DNA from: Hofstenia miamia
Taxonomy: Eukaryota > Xenacoelomorpha > Acoela > Hofsteniidae
Length of the DNA stretch: 64,000 nt
Assembly: GCA_900660155.1 (NCBI GenBank)
Contig: CABFPE010000347.1
Location: 211,521 to 275,520 of the forward strand
Direction of reading: 5' to 3'
Each line of letters opens with the position of its first letter. The stretch's first letter is position 1. Below are positions 13,201-28,200 of this stretch, in pieces. A model generated the notes under the pieces. That model was given only the letters and a program-made list of their open reading frames with translations, was not told the DNA's origin and did not search any database. The position numbers were made by a program, and so were the translations under genes.

Positions 13201-16200
13201 TCAACAGGAAGAATAATTTAGAATTTTAATTAGGTAATATAGGTTTTGACACATAAATATCATCCCTTTTAACATCATTTACATTAGCACTGAAACGTTT
13301 ATTCAGGGTGATAAAGAGGTATATTCCCAATTAAATATAATACACTCGTAATTAATCTACAAAACATTTGAAGGCTGTGTTATCACTGAATTGGAGAAAT
13401 AGTTTAGGTGTTCCCTAAGTTAAATAACTATATGAATTTAATCCAACTACGCTAATTTTAGTAATTTAATTCATCATGATCTCGGATTCATATGTTTAAT
13501 TTATGATCATTAATCATTCGAACTACGTTGATTCCATAGTGATAAAAATGTTTGGCTTTGATACCTCTTATTCAAAGTGACTATAATTTTGATGAAATGA
13601 CACTTTAAGATCAGCTGTTACATTTCACTTCATGTTGACGATGTTGTTAAAATTTAGCTCATGTGGAAGAAATTTTACGCCATATCATAACTGAAATAAA
13701 TCAAACTAAGCATTTATATCGTACAATTAGTTGCAAATTCTAATGGAATGAGCTAGGTTTTTGTCTGCTATTATAATTGTTGCAGTTCATGTATTTTAAA
13801 AGGAAGACGTGTATTGCAAAAATGCTCGTTTTATGCATGCTAACCATAGCTTAACAGTCTGTATTTGAAGTTAGTTTTTATTTTTATGCCGGTGTTATCA
13901 TTTTTTACATGCGAGCTAATGGTAGCTGAACCGGACATTTAAAGAACATGACAATTGCTTCGGCTTTGCTACAATTAGTGTCTTTATAAGACAATACTCT
14001 TTTTCAAAAATAATACTTCACTTATTCGGAAGGCGAAGTTTTATTCAAATCTGTCAATTCTAACTGATTCGATAATAGAAAACAGTATTAATATTAAATA
14101 ACCAACGTCAATCACCGGTCTGAGGAGGAACAAGCCCATGGTTCAAATTTCTTACAACTGTCAAAAACGCGATTGGCAATTTTGTAAATATTTTGATGGT
14201 TTAAATTATTAATTTAATAGAATTGTCATTTGTTGTAGACTGAGGGCTGCTAAATATGAAAAGGGGTAGATTTTGGGATTACCTTACTATTGCTGTGGTT
14301 TTCGCCATGTTTAATGTTAAGCTAAATTTGCGCTTACCAGTAGGAAAGAAGTTTATGCAAGCGGGAAATTTGTTTATAAGCGAATCAAAGTCGCGCTGTA
14401 AATTTCGATCAATCGAACAAGTGCACTGCTCTGGTGTGTTGGCAGAACAGCTGTTTGCTCTTTACTCTAATGAAATACTTTTCAGCCTCGGAGAAAGCGC
14501 GATCCAAATCTCCGCCTGTGTACTACGAGCCACGGCGCATACTGCCCCAGCCACCTGAGGATGTATCTTCGCCAGAGAGTCCAGAAAAACCGTCTGCTGC
14601 TGCAGAAGACTCGGATGGTGAAATCACTGCCGAAAATGACAAACTTTTGACCGATGAGCAGAGAGTTAGTCTCCAGCAAAGAATTGGGGAACTACCAGCA
14701 GACTGTTTTCAGGTAATGGTTCACTTTTCAAAATAATTCCCAAATTTATTACATGCATAGCACTATGACTAATAATGAAAGTAAACTTAAGTAACGGCGA
14801 TCGGTTGCCTTTTGATCACTGATTGTGAATATGCCCATTTCTTTAAATCCTCCAAGAGTTCCCGCGCATGTGTAATTTAAAAATAAAAAATGTAAAAAAA
14901 TGAGCACTTTGTGAATTAAGAAACATTCACTCGTTAATAGGAAAATGATATCCCTTATTAATTAACAATCCTCATCAGGTTTTTTGCAACAGTCATCAAT
15001 ATTTAACGTTACTTTGGAAGCATTTGACTCATCTCTAACATGACGAATTTTTTACTGATGTATGGTTGACTTTGTGGTAATTTAGGCTTGTTGCATAACC
15101 AAGTTAAGAATCAATTTGCTTATGGTGGAATTATTTGTCTATACATAAACACGCTCGATAATGTTTTGTATTGTCAAGTAATTGAAAAATCCTGTGACAC
15201 TGTTACTTCTTTTCCGTTACTTGTTATACAAACAGGTATTTTAATATCTTTTGCTAAATAACTTGATGGAAAGTCTAAGCTTTGCCACAAATATTTTATT
15301 TCTTTGTTTAATTGAATTGGTCTAGAATTCCGATTTTTGTGTGAGTAGTCATAGACCCAACAATTCTTACTAGCACTTGTTTTTTCAGGTCATTTTATTA
15401 AAGACCATCAAACTGGTGGATATGGCTAGCATATCTGGTCGGCAGTTGGGATTTATCTTCAGATTTGACAATAATTTCGGCCTAACATTTATTATTTGTA
15501 GCAGCATTAAGCTTATTCTTAGGCTGGGCGCAGAAATCAGGACGATGTTACCCTGAAATTTATTTTGTTCTTGGGAGAGGCTCCCAGATTTTGCATGGTT
15601 TTGGGAAATTCTCTGCTACATCTATATTGATCTTGCAGCTAACTACTTTCTTGGGAGATTAAATGAGAGGGGCAACATCTCCCTGCTGTGTGCGGAGCTT
15701 TTCGAGGCAAATATTAAGCACAATAGTAATTATCTTGTTGCACGGCATTCCTTTTGATGTGTGACCACGACCTTACATAACTGAATCACAAATATCCCTA
15801 ACTGAAAGAAACATCAGGGCTCAATAACACGTTGATTTGATTCTGTTGTACATAAACGCATAAACGAAATAAGCATTTTGAAGTGTACTAGCAATTATCT
15901 CGTAATTATTCTTCGACTACCACTACTTAAAAGTCAACAAGTTCATTTTTTAATTTAGTCATCCCCCTAATCATATGGACTGTTAATCGTGCTGGTTTTA
16001 TGATTATGAAAGTTTTATTGACACGACTGACGTTTTGGTAGAAACGGTAAAACCTGTTCAATTATGTTGAGCAATTAAATTCATTATGTAGAATTATAGG
16101 GCAATATGCATAAAGTCAATTGTAGCATTGATCCAATCAACCTATCAGCTACAGGCAATGCGGTTATACAAATAATGCGCAAATTTAGAATTTCGGAATG

Positions 16201-19200
16201 ACTTTCTGGATAGTATATCAAGCATCATGAGAACTATTAAAAAATTAACTAACTCAGCTATTTATATCTGTAGATGCGCAAAGTCAGATTCACCTGCGTG
16301 TGGTCGTGATCTAGCGTAATTTTAAAACGTTAGTGAAAAGAGGCACTTTGCGATTTTTTGATAACCTGTACTACCTCTTTGAGCGTTTAATTTTTTTGGA
16401 AGATAGAGTTTCAAAATTCCTGGGAAGGTTTGGGTTAAACGTTAATAACTCACTTCTAAGCGTTCAGTAAAGAAGCTGAAATGAATGGAATGTTAAATGT
16501 ACCTTTGCTTAACCGCGCACTAATATTTCCTAATGACCATTAAGTCTTTGCAATCTATTATTTCAGTTGAAAGCCTTTAATTCTTCCTCACTATGCTAAT
16601 ATAATTTTATTAACTGCGCTCTGAAATTTATAATTTAATAATTATCTCCAAACTAGTGTTATTCTATAAAATATTTACTTTCATTTCCTCTTAATTCAAC
16701 ACAAGCATATTTTAAGGATTGCGGTGTTGAAGAATTAGTGGATTTTATGTCCCTTTAGATGTTGTTTATTACATCTGCGATAATTTAGAAGCATCAAAAA
16801 TTATGTTATATTGATTTATTGCAGTAGATATTGTCTAATTAAGAGGAGAGATGGTCGGTTCTATTATAATGTATAGTATTAGAGCAGAGTAAGTAGTGTA
16901 AGTTAATTTAAGTGCCGCGATTCATCAACTGCGATAGACTTAATCAATTATAGAATGAGAAAACTGAAATTCGTTTCATAAGCCCATGCAAATCTGACTC
17001 CTTCAGAGTCTCACATTCGGGATAGGACTCGGCACCGACCAGATAAAAGTCGAGTCTTCAAAGTCCAATTCTAAAAAAATCATTTGTTACCAAATATTTA
17101 GATTAATACAAATCGTTTTGGTAGTGCAAAAATCTTCAAGAATTTGCTAATTTCAAAAAATAGTGTTTCCAGATTTACTAAATAGTGACAATGTTCTGTG
17201 TTAGTCCGACTAAATCACATTATCTCTAGAAATGCTTAAATACAAAATTATCTAAGTCAAAATTTTGACTTAGAATAAGCATTTATTATTTTAGCTATTT
17301 TTTAATGTTTAGTTACGTATCATATTACGATCTATACTCTAGTTAATAGTAAACAAAAATCCTCGCCTCAGACTCTAGATGCAAAATTTGTTGGCGCAGG
17401 TGCCCTTTGTCTTTTGGATGAATATAATTGTATAATTGCTTAAAGAATTGTAATGTTTTAGTTGGCAATTTATATTGATTATTTTCCAAATTCCTCTCAT
17501 GTGGGTTAATAATTTTCTGATGTTCGGTTTTTTATTAAAGATACCCTTGTAATTGTGTAATCCCATGGAAGAAAATGTCATCGATCATTTTCCAAGGACA
17601 AAAAATTCTGCCGATTTTGCTAAATAGCACAGCTAATTCAACAAGTTATTACAATATTTTAGGGTAAAAGACTGACAGCGTATGGCGGTAGGGCACCAGG
17701 TCCAGTTGATCCATCAATGCTGGAGAGAGGTGTTGAGTACAAAGCTGGGTATTTGGGTTCCACACAATTAATCACAGCCTGTCGGCCAAATAGGACCGTT
17801 AGAATGCAACAAGCACATGAAGCGGTCACCCGTATAAAAGCTCCGGACGGAGAGCCACAGCCTTGTTCTCAAGTATTTCTGCATGTCTCCACGCAACGCA
17901 TCGCATTAGTAAATGTTGACAATGGTAAGATTAATTTATTTTAATCATCTTTTATTATTAGGGAACATTGCCTCTACACAAAATATTGCTTGTGCTTAGA
18001 TTCAGTCTTTTTAATATTTAGGGAACGAATTTGATTACAGAAAAAATGCCTTTAATGAATCTAACCGTCATTGTTTCTGTTTCAATCTATTATTGTCTCT
18101 GTTGCTAATTTACACATCGAATTTATCGTCTGATTTTAATCTTTTGTCAAATCTTCAATGTCGACGTGATTGATAAATAAACGCTCGCTTATTGTCTTAT
18201 TTACGATTGTTTTTTCTAACACCTTCTTTCAATACATTTAAGTATTTATATATAACGTCACACATAGACTTGTCTATTATAAGGAACACTTTCCAATGTT
18301 GTTCTAAAGTGAAAGTTTGAAGTAATTATCTTCCGTGGTAATCAATGTTTCCAAGACACGTATTATGAGTGGAAAGTCTGCTTTCTTTAGGAAAATGTAC
18401 CAACACTCTTGAGGTGCATTGCTAATTCTTTAATGTGTTAATTAACTTTCTCGCCTTCCTGCTTCCAAACACTTTGATCTTTGACTTTCACTTTCTTCAC
18501 CTTAGTAGTGTTCCCCTAATCGGAGTTGATTTCCCATATGTAGACAACAATGCTTTAATTTCTTCTTTTTAAATGTAAATTTATATTTCAATGGAGTTGA
18601 AATTCAGTTAACCTTTTATTTAAACTAATTATTTTTTAGTTTAATATGTAATTCTTATTAACTTCTAGTCTTAATATTTGAAAACGAAACCTGTTAATTC
18701 AAACACATTTTAATAATCAAGATGCCGTTTTTAGTATTGGAAGCAAACCGCTCAGGCATAACGAGCTTTTGAACTCGATGTTTTATTAATAGAATAGCAA
18801 CTCAAATCTACGAACAATGTTGTTTTGACAACAATAGTGATCGTGAATGCAGGAAGTGATTTTTTCAAGAAGGATGAGCATGTAATCATTTTTGGAAATC
18901 TTTGATTCAAGTTTTAAATAGATGAGAACTGCTTCCGCCTGTTTTGTTGTTGGATTTGCAAAGCACATTGTGAACTAGATAAGATATTTGATTTAATTTT
19001 CACATTGAGGCATAGTCTCTCTTAGCCACACGGGAGTTAGAGAACGGAATCGTTCTTGAGAAGAATACACTGCTTTTGCACGTCATTTCTTGAAACCAAT
19101 TAAATATAGATTTTTAATCGATATGCTAATGTTGCTTTAATTTGGTTGGAATTTTTATCATTATTTTATATATATATATATATGCAGCCCGTCTTTGGCC

Positions 19201-22200
19201 AAGAAATGTTGACTGCCCGCTTTATGCTTTTATGAATTGCGACCAACAGAAATGTATATATATTTAATAATTTTTTCGTGTTGGTAGAAATGCTTTAATA
19301 TGAGCTGTATTTTCGTTAGTATCGATTTACAAGCAAAATCGTGTGAAAGAAAGGGTTGTATTCACTGCAGAATTACAATTATTTTGAAAAATGAGATTAC
19401 TGGAATGGAATTGTTTCACAATTTGATTTGAAGATCCTAACTGTAACATAAGGCCTCCAACTGAAAAGTTTAATATTCCGATGTATTCATTCTGTCAAAG
19501 TTTATAGTATATTTGAATAGGATTTCAATTTCAATCCCAGGGCCTGTTTTTCTTTTAGTTCTTTTGCAGAAATTTATTTTATTCAATAATGAAGTTCTAC
19601 AAACCTCGTTTTTCGTTATTTATTTCAGATTTATTTCGTTTTAATATCGGGATTACAATACCAATCAGTTCCAGTGGTCTTCAATCAGGTATCAGTTGTT
19701 TCTCATCCGAAATTACCAAGGTTGTGTTAAATATCATCATTTTTTTAAACATTGAGTTGTAAGACTGTTTTTCTCGGACAGTTTAATTGAAATTGTGTCA
19801 ACATTTGAGAAATAATGTTATACAAGAGCTTTGCTTAATAGTATATTGATAATTTGAAAATACTAGGTTTATCACCAAAAACATATGCAATCTTAAAAGA
19901 ACTGGTAACAAACGAGAATGACATGTTTATTGAACATTACAAACGCCACTGTTTATTCCCCTCTCTTTTTGTTGAACGTTTTATGAAGTTTGTGATTTTA
20001 CGTCTAATTCTAAATTTTAGATTTCCCATGTGAAAGGTGAGACTGTTTTCTATCTCTGAATAATGTGGTTGTGGATTTTAACTGTTTTAACATAATCCTT
20101 CTTTTTTAATTAATTTAATTTGTGATATTGGTGGATCAATACAACCGCATCCAGTTTTTTTATTTATAATATTTGTTTTGACGATGATGAAAGACATTTG
20201 ACATTGTGACCCAGTTCAGCTGTGCCAATGTTTTAGCTTTTGATTTGTCAAAAATGAAGATCGATGAAGCTAATTTTTTTTGAATTGGAGTATAATATAT
20301 CGGAAATTTAAATTCTACTTATGAGCTAATGTGTAGGTGATGTGATTTTGGAACATTCCCTCCGATCAATATCCTATATTGCCGACATCGCCAATTTGAT
20401 TGTGATCATGGCGCGTCGAACAAATTCCTCTCCAGAAGCGGGCGAACAAAACATCTCGCGTCCTTCCAAAATAGTATGCCACATTCTTCAATCTCCGAAA
20501 GCACAACTTGTTGCACAATCCATAGGTTGGTACTATTTCTCCATTATTGATATTAAATAGTTGTATTCCCGATTACACTTTTTTAATATTGATAAAATCC
20601 GAATTTTTTTACAGATTATCAGCTATATTTGCTCGATTATCTTTTATGCAATCAATGAGAAGCTTATTAAAATATTGTTACAATTAGAGGTCGGCGGTAA
20701 ACCGAATCGAACCGAAATCGTTGTTTTTACGCGAAAGTGCAACCGATCCGAAAAAAATTGCTCAAACAGTTTCAACCGGTTTTTGTTGAGTGGTAATTAG
20801 TGGCTATAGATAGCTAGCAGCTGTTGCACGGTAAATGCTTTACACGCACCCAATCCAAATTGCATTGCTCAAACCCTTGGAAGAAGCAACAAAAGTGTTC
20901 TCTGGTGACACCTATGTGACAATTAGCCCGGGTTGTTCCTGTCCTCAAGGAGGTGAAGCTGATATTGGAAGGAGTCCTAGTGGAATCTTTGGAACAGTTC
21001 AAGACCGACCTCTCTCCTGAAGAACTTCAAAACCAGCTCGGGGAAAGGGAGCTATGTTTGTCAATGAAACCTATGGTTCCAGAAGGAGACGTACTCAGCT
21101 GGTGGAGGCTATATGAGGACAAGCTGCCAAAACTTTCCCATTTGGCCAGAAAGTGGCTTGCCATTCAGGCTACGAATGTTTCTTCGGAACGCATGGGTTC
21201 TATTGGTGCCAACACCATTACCAAGAAACAATGCAGCCTCTCGGGTGCCAATTCTGCAGCCCTCATAAAGACGAAGAAAAAGTTGAAATTGAGTAAATGA
21301 CAAAAATTTGAAAAATTAAACTTCTCATACACTGTGCTTTTAAAAACTGAACCCGCTGTTTTTTTCAAAACCGATCCGAACCGGAAGAAATTTTAGGAAA
21401 AGCGCCGACCTCTAGTTGCAATTCTGAAGAAAAATGTTAACATATTTAACTTATTGTTCAACTTCAAGTAGTTTTTTTGTAATCTCGTTGTTTAGGTCAA
21501 GCATTCCAACTGGCGTATCTGTCATTTCTTCAGGCACATGGCATTGAGGAGGACAGTATATCAGCGGAATTAGATTATTTGGAGGTCTTGAATTCTCAGC
21601 AAACACTTGGGGATGATGTTACGTTATTCGCAAGCAAAGAAGCCAGTCAAGAGGTACAGGCAGATACGTTTTTAAATCAAATGTCTTAAGTAATACTAAA
21701 AACTGCGTTTTTTATTGATGTTTTTTTTAAATATAATAGTTAATTCCAAGGCAGTGCTCCTAAGTAATTAACAAGGGGGACTCTTATCTTGAGTTTGCAT
21801 TTTTGTAAATATATTTTGACCATAATTTATATTCTCAGCAAATAAAATCCAAAACTTGAATACTAATATAAATTTAGCAATGGGGGGCTGCGCCCCAATC
21901 TGTTTAACAAGGTGAGCTGAGCTCTTCTGAGCACCATTGGTTCATTCTCTGTGATTTTGATGAGTTCAGTTAAGCATATAATGCAGTTTTATAGTTTATG
22001 ATGGACTGCATATGCAATCTACATATGCAATAGTATTCCGTTAATATTCTTGATTATTTTCAAAATCATAACTTGTTTAAACCATTTTTGCATTTCCAGA
22101 CGTTAAAATACCTAAGATGTTTTTGTTTTAGTTTTCGCACTCAATGAAAATATGTTAACAAATTTAAATCAGAGTTAGTGTTCGGCTTCGACAACATGTA

Positions 22201-25200
22201 CAAAAAAATTTTTAATTTTGCCAAATTTTAAACTTGTTCGTTAATTTAGAGAAACACAACTTTACTTATTGAAAACTCTATTTCTTTTTTCATACATACA
22301 TAGTTGTAAATATTGATTGATTTCTAATGAAATGTGTAGTTGGTAATATAGTTGGCCTAAATATCTTATAAACTTCTTACATAATGGACATTTCTTTCTT
22401 TATCCTATTATGTGTAATTATCATGTCCTGTTTAAGTATGATACATTTAAGACGGTTTTACCTAGTAGTTATATTTAGTACGATGTTGTGTAAAAATAGT
22501 ATAGCTCCGTCCCATTATGTATGGAGTGAGTTGACGTAATAAATCGTTGCTCGCTCATTGATAATTAGTTTTCATTATTACACTCTTGTCCAATTTCTTA
22601 ATAAATATGAGCATCATTAACAGAGTAGATGATTTCTCATTTCCCAAGCGCATCGGAGCAGTTAATTCCTTTCTTTCTTCTAAATTTCTTCTCCGATGAT
22701 TTATGAGAATAAATGTGATTTATGACTGCAACATTTGAAATTATCACAACATTTGTAAATTGAAATGTATATGTTGAGATTTTTGCACGACAACTGCTGG
22801 ACATGTAGTTGCCGCATCAAAAAACGCCTCGCTCTGCACTCGCTTGGTATCATTTTAGCAAAAAATACAGGTTACAGCAACATGTAGCTTACCTATAGTT
22901 CAAAATTTCAATTAGTATTGCTGGGCCTTTTTTGATATTAGGATATTCAGTGCTTTTGAAATGCTCTTATAATTATATTAACAGGTTAATTCACCGAATT
23001 TAACTCAGTTTAATTTGCTTTAGTTTACGGTGGCTTGATATGCCAAAAATCGAAAAAAAAATTGTATTTTCTGATTTTGCATTTTTTGGTATCTTTAGCC
23101 ATTGTACTTCAATAAGAGCTCGATATTTTTGCCCTATAGTGCGTAATTTGCCCAAAACTGCGAATTTTGTTTGTTCTTGTTTGGTTACTATCGTAAGAAA
23201 TGTTGTTTACGCGTTGTTTTGATGCAAAAAGGACGATTTTTCTGCCCCAATTTATTTTCGAGCGCACTCAAGCGACTACAGTAGAAAAACGAAAACGAAA
23301 AGATTTACTGGTAACCAGTACACAAAGAAAAGTAGTTCTTCAACCAAAGCTGTGTCTGTATCGAAAGAATCGACCGAGAAAAGTTATGAGTCAAGTGGGG
23401 ATGAAGAGCCCACGGCGAGAGGCGCGAAGTCCGAAAGCTTCAAATCCTTGCCAGCTTCACTGCGAAAACTGAAACCACCGTCGAATGATTGTTCTGAGGA
23501 AAGCTCCCAAAATAAAGGTGAAATCCTGCAAGCTTTTAGAATTGTTGACATTTCTGTTCTTGCCACGGTATTCAAGTCTTTACCTTGCCCTTCTTTTAAA
23601 CGTATAGCTCTTTCGCTCGAGGAAGGTGAAGATTCCAAAATGGGTCTGGCTTCTCTTCGTGTTTTAAAGTGCCCTGGAGGTAAATGTTCATTTACTCGAC
23701 AATTTTACACTTCTGCTAAAATACAGAATAAACCTTTTGAGGTGAACAGGAGATCTGTGTTAGCTATGAGAAATATTGGTGTTGTTCACCAAGGACTTGT
23801 GAAGTTCACATGTGTCATGAGTATGTTCCATCCATGAATGAGAACCCTTACCGTGACCATGTGAAAGCTGTGTGATGAAACCGAATCTGTTGCTAAAGAA
23901 AGCATGTCTAAAGCAGAAAATGTTGCAAAAGAGTTTTATGAACCCAATGAAGAAGGCTTGTATGATATTGCTGTGTCAAGGGATGGAACGTGGCGAAAGA
24001 GAGGTTTTTCCTCATCATGATTTTGAACACTAGGAACACTGTTTTGAAAAAAGTATCTAAGGTAATAGTGTGAGAACTTATAATACAGTCAAAGCTGTGA
24101 AATCACTCACTCTTGTGTTGATCTGACCATTATTGTAGGAGTTATTAGCAATGAAATTTGGGTAGACCATGGCAAATTTTCCATGTTTCAGTAGTTGGCC
24201 ATAACTTTTAACATACATATTTAAGGTTTTTACATGAAAGTGGCTCATTTCACAGGCAACAATATTATACACAAATTTGCAAAACCTGGACTTTATGTTG
24301 TGTTACCCAGTTGAGATATACGGGTCCTAAAATACTTTATTTTCAAAGGTTCGGAAATGGGTGTAGCCACATTTTGTGGTGTGGCTCCTTAGGAATTTAA
24401 AAAATTCATCTAAAACTTCAGAACTGCAAATTTCAAGGAATGCTGTAACTAGATTTGTTACTTAAATGTTAATATTGAGAATATAATTGACCATGAAAGT
24501 GTTGCAAGATGACAATTTTCAGCCTATTAAGCCACCTTAATACTAGACTAATTTATAAATATCTACGTGCTGTTTAATTAAGTAACTCGTGTTCAACACC
24601 TAATTGATTATTTGCAATATATATATATATATATATGAGATTAAAAATTAAAGCAGGTTATGTATATATGTAAATTCATTCACCAATACCAAATTTCTCC
24701 AATTTCTTGATGAAGCAAAGTGGGGATTGTTTAGAATCAATACAGATTAATTTTATTTGAAAACAAAGCAAGCGGAGATTGACTAGATCTAAAAATCCAT
24801 TGTTTCTACTTTTGGTCCCAAAATTATTAATTTTGGCATAAATATAATTAAGTAAGTTATGATTGTTTGACTATTTAACGACGTTAATAGTCAAATAAAT
24901 AGCGTGAATACGTCATACATCTTCAGCTTTGATAAGGACTCCTTGATCGGTATCACTAATTCCAAATTTAGCGATGGCCATTTGTGATAAAAGACCTGTT
25001 TTTGCGTCACGACCTTACTGAAAGCGCTTTTTTCATGTAAACCATTAATTAAATGCCATGCTGTCTTCCTTTACACTTTCCTTTTGAGATAGGCGATTGC
25101 ATTAACATGAGTATGCAATTTGCATGTTCTTTAATTTCTGAATTACAAAAAGTCTGTCCATCAACATTCGCTAAAGGGATTTTTTGAAATTCTGGCTTCT

Positions 25201-28200
25201 TCATTTTTCAATGTAATATAAGTTCAATGACGATATGTATTTCATTTCTGAACAAAGTCTAAATTATCACATAAGCGGACCTTGCAACAGATTTTAAAAG
25301 TTCTTAATACGTACGAATGCATATGCATATATTTTCTATATATTACGTGCATAGGCATAAGAGGTGCACACGGTGCCCAATTTTGGTCACCGAACACATC
25401 AAAAAAACAATTCATCTCAAAGCTCCGCAGCTCCGAATTTTAAAGAAATTCATCGCATCGCACAATTTCATTCACGATTATAATACACGTGTCATGCAAA
25501 AATAGCATAATAATGTAAATTATGATAATCCCTTGATGCAATAATTGAATGATCCCCATCACACTAAAACTAAAGAATGCGATACCTATGTTGTGGAGGG
25601 ATGCAGGTTACTATATAGAAATGCTAACATCTAAGTTCTAGGACGTATACTTTTTGAGGTATAGCCTCAGGTTTTCGGTTAATTCGAGTGATTTATTCCT
25701 TGAAAAGTTTACTTATTCTCGATATGGTTAACAAAATGGGGGGATGCTTTAGTTAAAGCCTAAATTTTGCAGTCCGGCAGGCGTCCGCCGGTGTATGACC
25801 TATAGCTGATCTAATTACAGATTTATGTAGAGCAACCGTAGGCCTCTCTAATGCATCATTGCTGCACTAAGCCAAATAAAGAATTCAATTCTTCATTAAT
25901 GTCTAATTTGATAATCCTGAATATATTGTATAGTCAAACGATTTGTCGATGTGAAAGTGAGCAATGATTTTGAAATAGCTTCTTCGTATGACATTATAAT
26001 GTACGAAGTAATTGATCCCAAAGGTGTTTTTGAAAGGCGCCATTGGAAGATAATTGCACTTGGAATAAGATGTTAATTTTTCCGAACGATTTAAAAATCT
26101 TTCAAGCCAACTTTGCGTTTTTTATTGTTTTCATCTCCTCGGCAATGTATTTTTTGAAGATAAATTATTTGTCTGCGTTGCAAACTGTCCGAGTCTCTTA
26201 CAAAATCACATTTGTTGTGATGTTAGTATTTGATACTTCTGTAAAATTTCTCTTCTATAAATAAAGTTTATGATACTGATATGTTTGTGCTTTACATTTT
26301 CAAAGCATCCGTTGAAACTGCTTGTCTCCACCTGTGTATATTTTAAGAACAGCATTATTGATAACTAATGCTAAAAATAGTGTTTGTCTTTTGGCAAAAC
26401 AAAAATCGTGGCTTAAATTTCTCTTTACTTGTTTTTGCTTTAATTTTAGACACTCGTCGCAATCGTATTAAAAATTGTAAAATGAATTTATCGTCCTAGC
26501 TACTAAAATTTTATTCTATGGATTCATTTAAACTTAAACATATTTTGATAAAATGGTTAGGAACCAACATGCGCAAAGAATATTAATGGTTGGGCTAATT
26601 TTATTGGATTATTTTATGCGGTGAATAGTTTCGGACTTCAGAAATTCTTTGTCAGACATTACACCAATTACATCACCCATTTTAATCACTAATTTATATT
26701 AATTTTGTATTCCTTTAAAACTTTCTGTTGTTAATAGTTGATGGATGGTATATTCTAAGGTATGGTCGAAATTTTTGACACTGCAATTTTTTAGTTATCA
26801 TTATGAAGCCCTACCTTTATGTAAAAATAATGATATAATAGAATTTTGACTAAAATGAAATGCCAAGACTGGAATGGAATTGCTTTGGGCATTTCGTGAA
26901 AAATTGACATTTAATAAAGGTATAGCTGCTTCAACTTTCCCATGAATTCATTTCGTCAAATTATTTTAATAATCATCCTCCATTGATTTTCAGTTTTAAG
27001 CATACAATGAATTAATTTGATTGATGTAGCATTCATGTATATATATATATATATATATATATATTCGATATTGTTGTATTCCACAAACTCGATTTTCCAT
27101 TCAATTCCGCTATTGATTATAGGTAAATAAAAGAGAAAAACTAAGAGTTCATTGTATTAAGTAAACGCTGGCAAACTCCTTTATTGTGACCTGCGTGTTT
27201 GTTCATACATTACGTTACATAAATAACAGTATCGTGTTAAAAGATCAACTCATAGCAGAAAGAAAGTTTATTTATTAGTTCACTTATTGATTAAGTTGCT
27301 ATTTATGAAGTGGTTGCAGTAGCTTGTAAACGATTCTTGCTTATATCAGGTCGTATTCAGACACTATTAAGTGTAAACACAGGAAAACGAAATCGCTAGA
27401 AATGATATTTGCAAGTAAGAATTAGCCGGCATTTCTTTGCTATAATATTTGTAATAGATGCTTTTGAAAGTTTCCAATTATAGTCAATTAAGTTGTCAGA
27501 TTTTGCTATATCTCATAAACGCGTGTAAATCAGTACACGGAGTAAGTTGGATGGCATTGAAATTAGGCGGAATTGAAAAATTATTGAATGCTTTCATTTG
27601 CTGACAGAGAAATGGCTCCGTTTCTTCTACACTGCCGTAGTTAACCAAGCTTAATAAAATGCAAAATATCCATTTAAACTGGGAGGATATTAACCGAGAT
27701 GAATGAATAATACTCCATTTCTATGTCCCTTAGTTTGAAAAATTTTAAAGCCTTATCTTTATAGTGATTTATTGTTCAACCGCGTAATCTAGATTACTTA
27801 CTACGATTAAGTTTACATGCAACTTCATTTTGCCCCACTACTTAAAAGTCTAACTTTGTTGATATAAATCAGTTTTTTGACTTTTTAATTAGTCTGACTT
27901 TATTCCATAACCACATGTTGTGTAGTCTTAAAAGTGGCATTTTCACACTGTGATAAATTGTACTTAGCTGTCCTATACTTCATTCGTAGACAATGATATA
28001 TGTGTTTCGCACCTATCAAACCATATTAGTTGAACTTTTCGATTTTGTAGTTTCGTCATGGATTTCCAAACTTTTCCGATATTTCATTACAGATCTTATA
28101 ATGCTAAACATTTATATACTTTGATCTTATTTGAAATTGTGATCCTTTGTAAATGTTCTGAAATTATAATTTGCTATTTAAGTTGTAAAATTTTTCAGCC

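Larger units (their letters stand above)
20526..21495 (+). other. Mint intron 5, mostly a hAT insertion
   Basis: This 970-bp intron is three quarters transposon (20685-21414). Without the insertion and one copy of its target duplication it would be about 230 bp, by far the shortest intron of the gene. Confidence 0.8.

Noticed and set aside
14256-14485. Open frame starting [19 protein letters not shown] just upstream of Mint exon 3
   Set aside because: It is in another frame from the Mint exon, and the good acceptor at 14485 continues the codon split by exon 2. The frame shows no domain.
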